From positions 36,001 through 100,000 of the forward strand of contig NZ_QYUL01000005.1 of assembly GCF_003590795.1 (NCBI RefSeq): a DNA stretch of 64,000 bases, given 5' to 3'. Position numbers and translations under genes: made by a program. The notes under the pieces are model-generated. The model worked only from the letters and a program-made list of their open reading frames with translations, was not told where the DNA came from and did not search any database. The DNA is from Azospirillum cavernae (GTDB lineage: Bacteria; Pseudomonadota; Alphaproteobacteria; Azospirillales; Azospirillaceae). How positions within the stretch are numbered: position 1 is the first letter of the stretch; each line of letters begins with the position of its first letter. Positions 17,479 through 25,817 of the stretch are shown here, piece after piece.

Positions 17479-19440
17479 TTAAGCCGCGACCGGCTGGCGC
17501 TTGGCCGCCGTCGGCGCGAGGTCGATGACGGTCAAGGTGGTGCGGATGCGTTGCTTGGTGCCGTCCTGGAAGGAAATCATCGTGTCGACGTCGATTGTCG
17601 GCTGGCCGGCGTAGATCGATTCGATGATCGTGCCGTATTTGTCGGCGATGACGCTGCGGCGCACCTTGCGGGTGCGGGTCAACTCGCCGTCGTCGGCGTC
17701 CAGCTCCTTGTAGAGCAACAGGAACTTGGCGATGCGCTGGGCTTCGGGCAGGGTTTGGTTGACCCGCTCCACCTCCGTGCGCAACAGCTCGTAGACTTCG
17801 GGGCGCGAGGACAGATCGGCGTAGGTGGTGAAGGCGATCCGGTTCTTTTCCGCCCATTTCGACAGGATCGACAGCCGAATGCAGATCATCGCCGACAAAT
17901 AATCGCGCTTGTCGCCCAAAATCACCGCTTCGGCGACATAGGGGCTGAATTTCAGCTTGTTTTCGATGTATTGCGGGCTGAAACGGTCGCCATGCGCCGT
18001 GGTGGCGATGTCCTTGATGCGGTCGATGATGACCAGATGGCCGTTCCTGTTGAAGAACCCGGCGTCGCCCGTGTGCATCCAACCGTCCCGCACGTCGCCC
18101 ATCGTGGCTTTTTCGTTGCGGTAGTAACCGGCGAACATGTTCGGGTGGGTGGTGACGATCTCGCCGACGCCGTTGTGGTCGGGGTCGATCACCTTGACCT
18201 GGATGCCGTCGTCGAACGGCAGGCCGACGGTGTCGAAATCCACGTCGTCGCCGCGATGAACGGTGTAGGCCCCCATCGTTTCGGTCTGGCCGTAGATCTG
18301 ACGCAGCGGCACGCCCAACGCCTGGAAGAATTTGAAGGTGTCCGGCCCCAGGGCGGCGCCGCCGGTGGCCGCCGATTTCAGATTGGTGAAGCCCAGCCGG
18401 TCGCGCAGCGCGCGGAACAGGATCCAGTCGGCCACGGCGGACCGCTTGCCCTGCGCCAGCGCCTCCAGCCCCAGCTTCATGCCCAACTCGAACATCTTTT
18501 GCTTGAAGGGGGAGCTGTCCATCATGCGGGCGCGGACGTCGGCGGCGATGGCCTCCCACAGGCGCGGGGCGAACAGCACGAAGCTCGGCCCGATCTCGCG
18601 GAAGTCGTGCATCATCGTCTCGGCTTCCTCGACGAAGTTCACGCGCATCCGCGACACGATGCCCATGCCGACGGCGTAGACCTGTTCCATGATCCAGGAC
18701 ATCGGCAGGACCGAGACGTATTCGTCCTCCGGCCCCTTGGGATCGACCGACAGATAGCTGGCGACGTGGCGGATCAGGCTGCCCGCCTGCAACATCGCCA
18801 TCTTCGGATTCGACGTGGTGCCCGACGTGGTGCAGAGGATGGCGACGTCGTCGCCCTTGGTCGCCGCGACCATCGCGTCGTACAGCGCGGGCTGTTGGCG
18901 GTGCAGCTCCTCGCCCATCGCCACCAGATCGGCGGCGGGCAGCAGGCGCGGGTCGGTGTATTTGCGCATGCCGCGCGGGTCGGAATAGATGATGTGCTGC
19001 AAGGTCGGCAGGCGGTCGGCCAGAGTCAGCAGCTTGTCGACCTGCTCCTCATCCTCGGCGATCACCACCTTCACGTCGGCGTAGGTGATGAGGTAGGCGA
19101 TTTCCTCGTCCAGCGCGTCGCGGTAGATGCCCAGGCTCAGGCCGCGCAGCGCGTGGGTGGCCACCTCGCCCATCAGCCAATCCGGGCGGTTGTCGCCCAG
19201 CAGGCCGACGACCTCGCCGGGAACCACGCCCAGCTTGGTCATCCCCAGCGCGAAGGCGCGGACGCGGGCGTTCACCTGCTCCCAGGTGAAGGTGCGCCAG
19301 ATGCCGAAATCCTTTTCGCGCAGGGCGATTTCGCCGCCATGCTCGCGGGCGTGCAGGGCCACCAGCTTGACCAGCGTGTCGTTCACGCGCAGATCGGGCA
19401 GGTTCATGCTGGAACCGACGGCGGATGTGTGCCCGGCCAT
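17479..19440 (-). CDS. Long-chain-type acyl-CoA synthetase (AMP-forming)
   Basis: 653 residues with complete adenylate-forming motifs: ILCTTSGTTSNPKMAML (P-loop A3), QIYGQTETMGAYTVH (A5), WMHTGDAGFFNRNGHLVIIDR (A7) and the C-terminal lid with DRIKDIATTAHGDRFSPQYIE. It resembles long-chain (FadD/ACSL, AMP-binding) members inserted between livG and livH in many proteobacteria. It probably activates the acid brought in by the importer. The start ATG overlaps the livG stop (TGATG). Unlike the regulator-like protein at 20535, nothing catalytic is missing here. Confidence 0.9.
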   Translation of the reverse strand: MAGHTSAVGSSMNLPDLRVNDTLVKLVALHAREHGGEIALREKDFGIWRTFTWEQVNARVRAFALGMTKLGVVPGEVVGLLGDNRPDWLMGEVATHALRGLSLGIYRDALDEEIAYLITYADVKVVIAEDEEQVDKLLTLADRLPTLQHIIYSDPRGMRKYTDPRLLPAADLVAMGEELHRQQPALYDAMVAATKGDDVAILCTTSGTTSNPKMAMLQAGSLIRHVASYLSVDPKGPEDEYVSVLPMSWIMEQVYAVGMGIVSRMRVNFVEEAETMMHDFREIGPSFVLFAPRLWEAIAADVRARMMDSSPFKQKMFELGMKLGLEALAQGKRSAVADWILFRALRDRLGFTNLKSAATGGAALGPDTFKFFQALGVPLRQIYGQTETMGAYTVHRGDDVDFDTVGLPFDDGIQVKVIDPDHNGVGEIVTTHPNMFAGYYRNEKATMGDVRDGWMHTGDAGFFNRNGHLVIIDRIKDIATTAHGDRFSPQYIENKLKFSPYVAEAVILGDKRDYLSAMICIRLSILSKWAEKNRIAFTTYADLSSRPEVYELLRTEVERVNQTLPEAQRIAKFLLLYKELDADDGELTRTRKVRRSVIADKYGTIIESIYAGQPTIDVDTMISFQDGTKQRIRTTLTVIDLAPTAAKRQPVAA

Positions 19441-20336
19441 CACGCGACCTCCTTCTGCTGGGCGGTGTGGGCGCTGGGGGCCTCGCCATCCTCGTCGTCC
19501 TCGCCCAGATAGGCGCGGCGGACGCGGGGGTTGGCCAACACCTCTTCGGGCATGCCCTCGGCGATCTTCTTCCCGAATTCCAGCACCATGACCCGGTGCG
19601 AGATGTCCATCACGACGCCCATGTCGTGTTCGATCATCACCACCGTCATGCCGAACTCTTCGTTCAGATCGACGATGTAGCGGGCCATGTCCTCCTTCTC
19701 TTCCAGATTCATGCCGGCCATCGGCTCGTCCAGAAGGATCAGGTCGGGTTTCAGCGCGATGGCGCGGGCCAGCTCCACCCGCTTGCGCAGGCCGTAGGAC
19801 AGGGTTCCGGCGGTGGCCTTGCGGACATGCTGGATTTCCAGGAAATCAATGATTTCCTCCACCTCGCGGCGGTGCGCCAGCTCTTCCTTGCGCGCGCCGG
19901 TCAGCCAATAGAGCGAGCCGGTGAGGAAGTTGTTTTTGAGCAGATGGTGGCGGCCGACCATGATGTTGTCGAGCACGGTCATGTGCCCGAACAGCGCCAG
20001 ATTTTGAAAGGTCCGGCCAATGCCCAGCGCCGCGCGGTGATTCGGCGTCATCGCCGTCACGTCCGCGCCCTTGAAGAAAACCTTGCCGTCGGTCGGCTTG
20101 TAACGGCCCGAGATGCAATTGACCATGGAGGTCTTGCCGGCGCCGTTCGGGCCGATGATGGAAAACAATTCACCCTTGCGGATGCCGAAGCTGACGTCGG
20201 TCAGTGCCTGCACGCCGCCAAAGCGCAGATTGACGCCGCGCGCCTCAAAGATGGTCTCCGCCTGGGAGGACTCAGACCTTTGGGCGGGGGCCGACTGGGC
20301 ATGGCCACGGTGCGATGCGACGGGCGCGCCGGACAT
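19440..20336 (-). CDS. livG: Branched-chain-type ABC transporter ATPase (LivG)
   Basis: 298 residues with Walker A GPNGAGKTS, signature LSYGLRKRVELARA, Walker B LILLDEPMAGMN and switch EHDMGVV. The LSYG variant of the LSGG signature is normal for LivG. It has about 30 extra N-terminal residues and an acidic C-terminal tail. GGAGGAGGAA stands directly before the ATG. It is the first gene of the importer operon and faces the IclR/acyl-CoA-synthetase fusion gene across 198 bases holding two matching palindromes. Confidence 0.93.
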   Translation of the reverse strand: MSGAPVASHRGHAQSAPAQRSESSQAETIFEARGVNLRFGGVQALTDVSFGIRKGELFSIIGPNGAGKTSMVNCISGRYKPTDGKVFFKGADVTAMTPNHRAALGIGRTFQNLALFGHMTVLDNIMVGRHHLLKNNFLTGSLYWLTGARKEELAHRREVEEIIDFLEIQHVRKATAGTLSYGLRKRVELARAIALKPDLILLDEPMAGMNLEEKEDMARYIVDLNEEFGMTVVMIEHDMGVVMDISHRVMVLEFGKKIAEGMPEEVLANPRVRRAYLGEDDEDGEAPSAHTAQQKEVA

Positions 20337-20397
20337 TTCCTCCTCCGTTGCTGTTGGTTCGGCTTTTCGATGGTGCGTCGGCTCTTGCCGGCCGGTT

Positions 20398-20414
20398 GGT
20401 CCATATTGTGGACC
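20398..20414. promoter_or_regulatory. Palindromic operator candidate O1
   Basis: GGTCCATATTGTGGACC has 6-bp arms GGTCCA/TGGACC around a 5-base AT-rich centre. This is the size and shape of IclR-family operators. It lies 62 bases before livG, just downstream of a possible livG promoter, and matches O2 at 20516. Confidence 0.65.
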
Positions 20415-20434
20415 TCATTTGCGGCAACACAGGC

Positions 20435-20464
20435 ACTCTACACGAGGTTTGGTTCTGTTATCAA
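20435..20464 (-). promoter_or_regulatory. Possible sigma-70 promoter of the livG operon
   Basis: On the minus strand, TTGATA (20464-20459) and TAGAGT (20440-20435) are spaced by 18 bases. Transcription would begin near 20428, placing O1 in the early transcribed region and O2 about 50 bases upstream of the -35 box. Chance matches are possible. Confidence 0.4.
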
Positions 20465-20515
20465 CACTGACATTCCGCCTGCTCGCGTTTTTTGGTCGCG
20501 ACAGGACGTCACATA

Positions 20516-20530
20516 GTCCATAATGTGGAC
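20516..20530. promoter_or_regulatory. Palindromic operator candidate O2
   Basis: GTCCATAATGTGGAC has perfect 5-bp arms GTCCA/TGGAC and a 5-base centre nearly the same as in O1. It covers the extreme 5' end of the regulator gene (four bases before the chosen ATG), which suggests autoregulation. Centre-to-centre distance to O1 is 117 bp, close to eleven helical turns. Confidence 0.65.
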
Positions 20531-20534
20531 CATC

Positions 20535-22175
20535 ATGACGACCAAGACCCAACCCCCTCCCTCCGCCCTGTCCGGCGGCACGCAAAGCCTCGAACGCGCC
20601 ATCGCCCTGCTGCGCGCGGTGGCGGCCTCGGGCGCGGACGGCGCGCGGCTGGCCGATCTGATGACCGGCGTCGGGCTGTCCAAGGCCACCGCGCACCGCC
20701 TGCTGATGGCGTTGAGCCGCGAGGGGTTGATCGAGCAGGACAGCCGCAGCCGTCGCTATCACCTCGGCCCCGATCTGGACGCGCTGGGCCAGTTGGCCGC
20801 CGCCCGCCACCGTCCGCCCGCGCCGCCTGAATCCGTCCTTTCAGAAGCCCCCGTGCGCCCGTCGGCCTTTCTGCGGCCCGAATACCGGGGGGATTCGATC
20901 CCGCTGGCGACCCTGCTGTGCGACCGCCACGTTCACACCGCCGACGGGGCGCGGGCGGCGCTGCTGCACGAAAGCGTGGCCGGGCAAACCACCGAACTCA
21001 GCTTCGCCCGGTTGGCCAGCGATTCGGCGCGCTTCGCCAGCGTGCTCGCCGGGTTGGGCGTGGTGAAGGGCGACCGGGTGGCGGTGCTGCTGCCCAAGGG
21101 GCCGGAGCTGCTGATCGCGGCGCTGGCGATCTGGCGTCTGGGCGGCGTCTACATGCCGCTGTTCGCCACCTACACCGCCTCGGCGGTCGCCTACCGTCTG
21201 GCGGAAAGCGAGGCGCGGGCCATCGTCACCAACGGCTTTCTGCGCCGCAAGCTGCCGCGCGACAACGCCCGCCCGGTGGTGATGGTGGAGGGGGACGAGG
21301 CCATCGGCCCCGACACCACCCTGTTCTGGTCGGCCCTGCACGAGGCCGCGCCGCTGGCCGACGTCGCCCGTTATCGGGAAAGCGACGCGCTGGCCCTGAT
21401 CTACACCTCGGAATCCGAGCCGACGCCGCTGGGCGTGTCGCTGCCGGTCAAGGCGCTGTCGGGGATTGAGCAATACATGCGCATCGGCCTGGATCTGCGC
21501 GACGACGACATCTATTGGAACATGGCCGATCCCGGTTGGGCCTATGGCGCTTATTACGGGCTGGTCGGGCCGCTGCTGCTGGGGCGGACGACGATCTTCT
21601 GCGACGGCCCTTACGACGTGCGGCAGGGTTATCGCATGTTGACCAAATTCGGCGTCACCAATTTGACCGCCGCGCCGTCGCAGATCCGGGCGTGGCACGG
21701 GGCCGATCCCGGCGGCAACCATCAATTCGCCCTGCGCATCCTGTCGGTGGTGGGCGAGCCGCTGCCGCCCGACCTGATCGCCTGGGCCAATCGGACGGTG
21801 CGCGTGCCGCTGCTCGACCAGTATGGCCAGCGGGAAACCGGCATTTTCATCGTCAACCGTTACGATCCCGACGCGACCAGCCAGCCGGGCGATGGTTCGT
21901 TGGGTCGCCCGATGCCGGGCTTTCGCGTGGTCGTGCTTGACCCGGACGGTCGCGAGGCGCCGGTCGGCGGGGCGGGGGAAATCGCCATCGACGTGGAAAA
22001 ATCACCGCTCTTCTGGTTTGAAGCCTACGCCAACGATCCAGAGCGCACCGCCCGGCGGTTCCGCCACGGACGCCGCTATTACCTGACCGGGGATTGGGCG
22101 TTTTTGGACGCCGAGGGCAACATCCATTACCGTGGACGGGCGTCCGACGCGATTCTCATGCAGCAGGGGGAATAG
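20535..22175 (+). CDS. IclR-type winged-helix domain fused to a truncated acyl-CoA-synthetase-like domain (putative regulator)
   Basis: 546 residues. Residues 17-80 form an IclR N-terminal winged helix (QSLERAIALLRAVAA, GLSKATAHRLLMALSREGLI, RRYHLG). The normal IclR effector domain is absent; instead residues 120-546 align with the large N-domain of AMP-forming acyl-CoA synthetases: FARLASDSARFASVLAGLGV, VLLPKGPELLIAALAIWRLG, YWNMADPGWAYGAYYG, DQYGQRETGIF and YLTGDWAFLDAEG. The ATP P-loop is degenerate (YTSESEPTPLG in place of YTSGTTGxPKG). The protein stops at the hinge (GRASDAILMQQGE), so the lid domain with the catalytic Lys is missing. Only 12 bases separate it from the next, convergent gene. 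It is therefore probably a ligand-sensing pseudoenzyme repressor or activator of the divergent importer/ligase operon. An ATG four codons earlier (20523) is possible; neither start has a clear ribosome-binding site. Confidence 0.85.
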   Translation: MTTKTQPPPSALSGGTQSLERAIALLRAVAASGADGARLADLMTGVGLSKATAHRLLMALSREGLIEQDSRSRRYHLGPDLDALGQLAAARHRPPAPPESVLSEAPVRPSAFLRPEYRGDSIPLATLLCDRHVHTADGARAALLHESVAGQTTELSFARLASDSARFASVLAGLGVVKGDRVAVLLPKGPELLIAALAIWRLGGVYMPLFATYTASAVAYRLAESEARAIVTNGFLRRKLPRDNARPVVMVEGDEAIGPDTTLFWSALHEAAPLADVARYRESDALALIYTSESEPTPLGVSLPVKALSGIEQYMRIGLDLRDDDIYWNMADPGWAYGAYYGLVGPLLLGRTTIFCDGPYDVRQGYRMLTKFGVTNLTAAPSQIRAWHGADPGGNHQFALRILSVVGEPLPPDLIAWANRTVRVPLLDQYGQRETGIFIVNRYDPDATSQPGDGSLGRPMPGFRVVVLDPDGREAPVGGAGEIAIDVEKSPLFWFEAYANDPERTARRFRHGRRYYLTGDWAFLDAEGNIHYRGRASDAILMQQGE

Positions 22176-22187
22176 CGCGGCCCAATG

Positions 22188-24398
22188 TCAGTCGGCGCCA
22201 GGATGCGCGTCGGGTTCCTGGAGGTGGCGGTTGGTCGCGGTGACGGCGGCCTCCAGCAAGGGCAGCAAGGCGGCGACCCGTTCGCTGTCCGTGTGCTGAT
22301 CGTTGATGAGCTTGGCGATGGCGGCGACGCGCGGCGTGCCGAAATTGGCCGCCAGCCCGGCCAGCGTGTGGGCCGCTTGCTTCAACGCGCGCGGGTGGTT
22401 GTCTTGCAGCGCCGCCTGGATGGCGAAGACTTCGCGCGACGCGGTTTCTGGCAGAAGCAGCAGCATGCCGTCCAGGCTCTGGCTGCCCAAGGCCAGCCGC
22501 AATTCGGCCTGTTTGACCCGATCCACCAGCGGAAGCCGGGCGAAGGCTTCGCTTTCCGGGGGGGAGCGGCTGGGAACAGGGACGGCGCGCCCGTCGTCCG
22601 GGCGCGCGACAAGGTCAAGGATGACAGCGTTCAAATGGTCCCACTCAATCGGCTTGGTCAGATAAGCGTCGAGACCGGCGGTCATGTGGCCGTCGCGGTG
22701 TTCGGGCAGGGCGTCGGCGGAAATGCCGACGATGGGAATGCGGGAGACGGGGGAGTTCATGCAACGGATCGCTTTTGCGGTGGCGCGCCCGTCCATCACC
22801 GGCATTTCCATGTCCAGCAGCAACAGGTCATAGTCGGACTCTTGCAACGCCTCGACCGCCTCCAGCCCGTTGACCACCGCGTCGATCCGATGGCCCAACC
22901 GCGTCAGCATGGCGGTGATGAGCATGCGGTTGACGTCGTTGTCTTCGGCCAGCAGCAGGCGCAGGGACACCGTCGAAACGCTGGCCGATGGCGTCACGGT
23001 CAGCGTTGATCGCGCGCCCAGTTCGGGCGGCGGCGCGGCTTCGGACGCGCGCGTCAGGAGCGAAAAGCGAAAAATCGCGCCTTCTCCTGGCGCGCTTGAG
23101 AGGGAGATTTCGCCGCCCATCGCCTCGACCAACCGCTTGCAAATGGCCAGCCCCAGGCCGGTCCCGCCATATTTGCGGCTGGTGGACGCGTCCGCCTGGA
23201 CGAAGGCGCCGAACAATCGGCCTTGCTGCTCCGGGGTCATGCCGATTCCGGTGTCGTGGACCTCGAACCGCAGGGTGATCGGCGACGCGGCGCCATCGCC
23301 TTTTGGATCGGAGATTGGCGCGTCGGGCGACCAGACGGTGATCTCGACGCCGCCGCGCTCGGTGAATTTGATGGCGTTCGACACCAGATTGAACAGAATC
23401 TGCCGCAGCCGCGTCGGATCGCCACGGACATGGCGCGGCGTGTCCTCGGCGATGGAGGCCGACAGACTCAACCCCTTGGCGGCGGCGCGCACCAGAAACA
23501 GTTGAACGACGTCGTCGATCAATCGGTGCAGCGAAAAGTCGATCTCCTCCAGCGCCAGTTGCCCGGCCTCGATCTTCGAGAAATCGAGAACGTCGTTCAG
23601 AATGCTCAACAGGGTTTCCGCTGACGAGCGCAAGGTCTTGACGAAGGTCTTTTGCTGGTCGCTGAGCGGGGTTCCCATCAACAGATCGCCCATGCCGATG
23701 ACGGCGGTCATCGGGGTGCGCAACTCGTGGCTCATCATCGCCAGAAAGCGCGATTTGGCGCGGCTGGCGTTTTCGGCGGCGATGCGGGCCTCGTCCGCCT
23801 CTTCCCGCGCCCGGTCCAGATCCTCGGCCAGGGCGAAGGTTTCGGCGGCCAGCTTGGTCAATTGATTCTGAGCGTCGCGCAACTCCCGCTCCGACCGATG
23901 GCTACGGGTGACGTCGGTGCAGGACCCGGCGAACCAGCGCACGCCGCCATCCGGGCCAAAGATCGGACGCAGCGACAGCGCGTTCCAAAAGGGCGCGCCG
24001 TCCTTGCGGTGGTTGAGAATCTCGACCGAGGTCGGACGGGCTTCGGCCATGGCGGCGCGGATTTCGGCGATGGTGGCCGGATCGGTGTCGGGGCCTTGCA
24101 GGAACCGGCAGTTGCGCCCGACCACCTCCCTGGCCTCGTAGCCGGTCATCTCCAAAAAGGCGCGGTTGCAATAGACCAGCGGCATGTCGGGACGGGTTGG
24201 GTCGGCGATCACGATTCCCGCCCCGGTGGCTTCCACCACGGCGATGAGCATGTCGGCGGGCGGCAGGGGCGCGCCATCCTCAATCGTCGGCAGGGGGGGG
24301 AGCGTGGTCACGGCGGGGGAGCGGTCCAAAATGGTGAGCGTGAATCGCAGAATACGGCGTCCCGCCGGTCTTTTCCATCGCCGCCACATCAATTGCAT
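22188..24398 (-). CDS. LOV-domain hybrid histidine kinase with receiver and HPt domains
   Basis: 736 residues. A LOV/PAS domain (about 50-165) carries GRNCRFLQGPDTD with the photoadduct cysteine Cys97 and the flavin-contacting ILNHRKDGAPFWN. Next come a coiled coil, a HisKA/HATPase core (phospho-His224 in SHELRTP, DTGIGM, GGTGLGLAI), a receiver (AEDNDVN, phospho-Asp529 in LLLLDMEMP, Lys in YLTKP) and an HPt domain (His677 in AAHTLAGLAANFG). It is a cytosolic blue-light or redox phosphorelay; no membrane helices are seen. Oddity: the glutamine of the last LOV strand (usual SQxDVT) is Cys160 (SCTDVT). The start codon is uncertain. It is divergent from a single-receiver gene, its likely partner. 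Confidence 0.88.
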   Translation of the reverse strand: MQLMWRRWKRPAGRRILRFTLTILDRSPAVTTLPPLPTIEDGAPLPPADMLIAVVEATGAGIVIADPTRPDMPLVYCNRAFLEMTGYEAREVVGRNCRFLQGPDTDPATIAEIRAAMAEARPTSVEILNHRKDGAPFWNALSLRPIFGPDGGVRWFAGSCTDVTRSHRSERELRDAQNQLTKLAAETFALAEDLDRAREEADEARIAAENASRAKSRFLAMMSHELRTPMTAVIGMGDLLMGTPLSDQQKTFVKTLRSSAETLLSILNDVLDFSKIEAGQLALEEIDFSLHRLIDDVVQLFLVRAAAKGLSLSASIAEDTPRHVRGDPTRLRQILFNLVSNAIKFTERGGVEITVWSPDAPISDPKGDGAASPITLRFEVHDTGIGMTPEQQGRLFGAFVQADASTSRKYGGTGLGLAICKRLVEAMGGEISLSSAPGEGAIFRFSLLTRASEAAPPPELGARSTLTVTPSASVSTVSLRLLLAEDNDVNRMLITAMLTRLGHRIDAVVNGLEAVEALQESDYDLLLLDMEMPVMDGRATAKAIRCMNSPVSRIPIVGISADALPEHRDGHMTAGLDAYLTKPIEWDHLNAVILDLVARPDDGRAVPVPSRSPPESEAFARLPLVDRVKQAELRLALGSQSLDGMLLLLPETASREVFAIQAALQDNHPRALKQAAHTLAGLAANFGTPRVAAIAKLINDQHTDSERVAALLPLLEAAVTATNRHLQEPDAHPGAD

Positions 24399-24481
24399 CC
24401 GGTTTGGAGCCGGAAAAACGACGAAACATTGCGCCGCGAAAGTTACTTTGTTAACGAATAGTCAATACTGCACCACCGACA

Positions 24482-24495
24482 CTGATTTTAATCAG
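24482..24495. promoter_or_regulatory. Perfect 14-bp palindrome upstream of the receiver gene
   Basis: CTGATTTTAATCAG lies in the short, AT-rich divergent region between the LOV kinase and the receiver gene. It could bind a dimeric regulator that controls either gene. No family is assigned. Confidence 0.35.
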
Positions 24496-24540
24496 GATGA
24501 TCAGGTGGCGGACAGAACGCCGCACAAGGGGAGACGCGGG

Positions 24541-24981
24541 ATGGGTCTGGAGGCTGGAAACGGAACCCGTCGCATTCGGACGATTCACGATCTGGGCGTC
24601 TTGTTGATCGAAGACGATGATTTCACCCGCAAGCTGATTTCACGCCTGCTGCACGACATTCGGGTCCGGCTGGTGTTCGAGGCGTCCGACGGCGTGCAGG
24701 CGTTGGACGTTCTGCGCAAGAATGGCCATGATGTGGACATCGCCATCTGCGATCTGGAAATGCCGCGCATGGGCGGCCTGGACCTGCTGCACGCCTTGCG
24801 AACCGCGACGGGAAACCCGCTGGCTGAATTGCCGGTGATCGTGCTGACCGGCCATCGCGAGGCCGACATGGTCAAGCGGGCCATCGCCTATGGCATTTCC
24901 GGCTATCTGGTGAAGCCGGTGTCCAAAACGGATCTGATGAAACGACTGGGCTTCGCTCTTCAGCAGCGGGCGCAGACCTAA
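24541..24981 (+). CDS. Single-domain response regulator (CheY-like receiver)
   Basis: 146 residues consisting of one receiver domain (VLLIEDDDFTRKLI, phospho-acceptor in AICDLEMPRMGG, VLTGHRE, YLVKPVSKTDLMKRL) with a 19-residue N-terminal extension. There is no DNA-binding or enzymatic output, so it probably works by protein contact or as a phosphate carrier. The ATG follows AAGGGGAG. It is divergent from the LOV hybrid kinase, separated by 142 bases, which suggests a shared light-signalling pathway. Confidence 0.88.
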   Translation: MGLEAGNGTRRIRTIHDLGVLLIEDDDFTRKLISRLLHDIRVRLVFEASDGVQALDVLRKNGHDVDIAICDLEMPRMGGLDLLHALRTATGNPLAELPVIVLTGHREADMVKRAIAYGISGYLVKPVSKTDLMKRLGFALQQRAQT

Positions 24982-25132
24982 GCCGGACAGCCAAGGCGTA
25001 GACCTCAACCCGTGCTGGCGCTTCCGGCCCGCATCCTGTAGAAAGAGCGTCATCGCCGCTGCGCTGCAAAAGGTCCATGGCTCCGCAACACCCGTCACCC
25101 GGTCTTCGCCGCTTTTGGAGCCGGGGACTGCC

Positions 25133-25792
25133 GTGAGCAAAGATCGACCTTCCGGGTCGTCTGACCAAATCCGTTCGGGCGATCCGTCCGGGCGGACGCG
25201 CGCTTCCGATCTTCTCAATGATTTTCTGACCACGGATCACCACCCCCGCATCGCGCTGGGCGATGTGTTGGCGGTGCTGGGCGACCGCGCCTTTGGCGCG
25301 TTGCTGCTGATCCTGTCGATTCCCAACATTTTGCCAGTTCCCGGCCTGTCCACGGCGACCGGCGTGCCGATGATTTTGATCGGCGCGCAGATGGCCTTTG
25401 GCCGTTCCGGCCTGTGGCTGCCGCGCCGGGTTCAGGCGGTCACGCTGGACCGTGACGCCTTTTTGGCCGTGATGCGGCGGGCGCGCCCTTGGGCGGAGCG
25501 GGTGGAGCGCCATTTGCGGCCCCGCCTGCCCACCATGGTCGGGGCGCGGGCCGAACGCGGTCTTGGGCTGGCGATCATGCTCTTGGCCGCCGCGCTGGCG
25601 CTGCCCATCGTGTTCGGCAATCAACCGCCCGCCTTCGCCATCGCCCTGATCGCGCTGGGTCTGATCGAGCGCGACGGGCTTTTCGTTCTGGCCGGGCTTG
25701 CGTCCGGCATCATCGCGCTGTTCATCGTCGCCGCTGTCCTCTTGGGTTTGGGCACGGCGGGCGGGGCGGCGTGGCACTATCTTTTCGGCTGA
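25133..25792 (+). CDS. exoD: ExoD-family exopolysaccharide synthesis protein
   Basis: 219 residues. The family pattern is clear: SDLLNDF, ALGDVLAVLGDRAFGALLLI, SIPNILPVPG, MAFGRSGLWLP and three or four hydrophobic helices in the C-terminal half. ExoD is an inner-membrane protein needed for normal exopolysaccharide production and alkali tolerance in rhizobia; its biochemical role is not known. A GTG start is used (VSKDRPSG) with CCGGGG upstream; a TTG six codons earlier cannot be excluded. The next gene begins 25 bases downstream. Confidence 0.85.
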   Translation: MSKDRPSGSSDQIRSGDPSGRTRASDLLNDFLTTDHHPRIALGDVLAVLGDRAFGALLLILSIPNILPVPGLSTATGVPMILIGAQMAFGRSGLWLPRRVQAVTLDRDAFLAVMRRARPWAERVERHLRPRLPTMVGARAERGLGLAIMLLAAALALPIVFGNQPPAFAIALIALGLIERDGLFVLAGLASGIIALFIVAAVLLGLGTAGGAAWHYLFG

Positions 25793-25817
25793 GGGAGCGC
25801 CCTTCGGGCATGACGCC

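Noticed and set aside
20523..22175. The IclR/synthetase fusion as an assembly or frameshift artefact
   Set aside because: The frame is continuous with gene-like codon use across the domain junction, and only 12 bases lie between its stop and the next gene, leaving no remnant of a lid domain. Resequencing would still be decisive.
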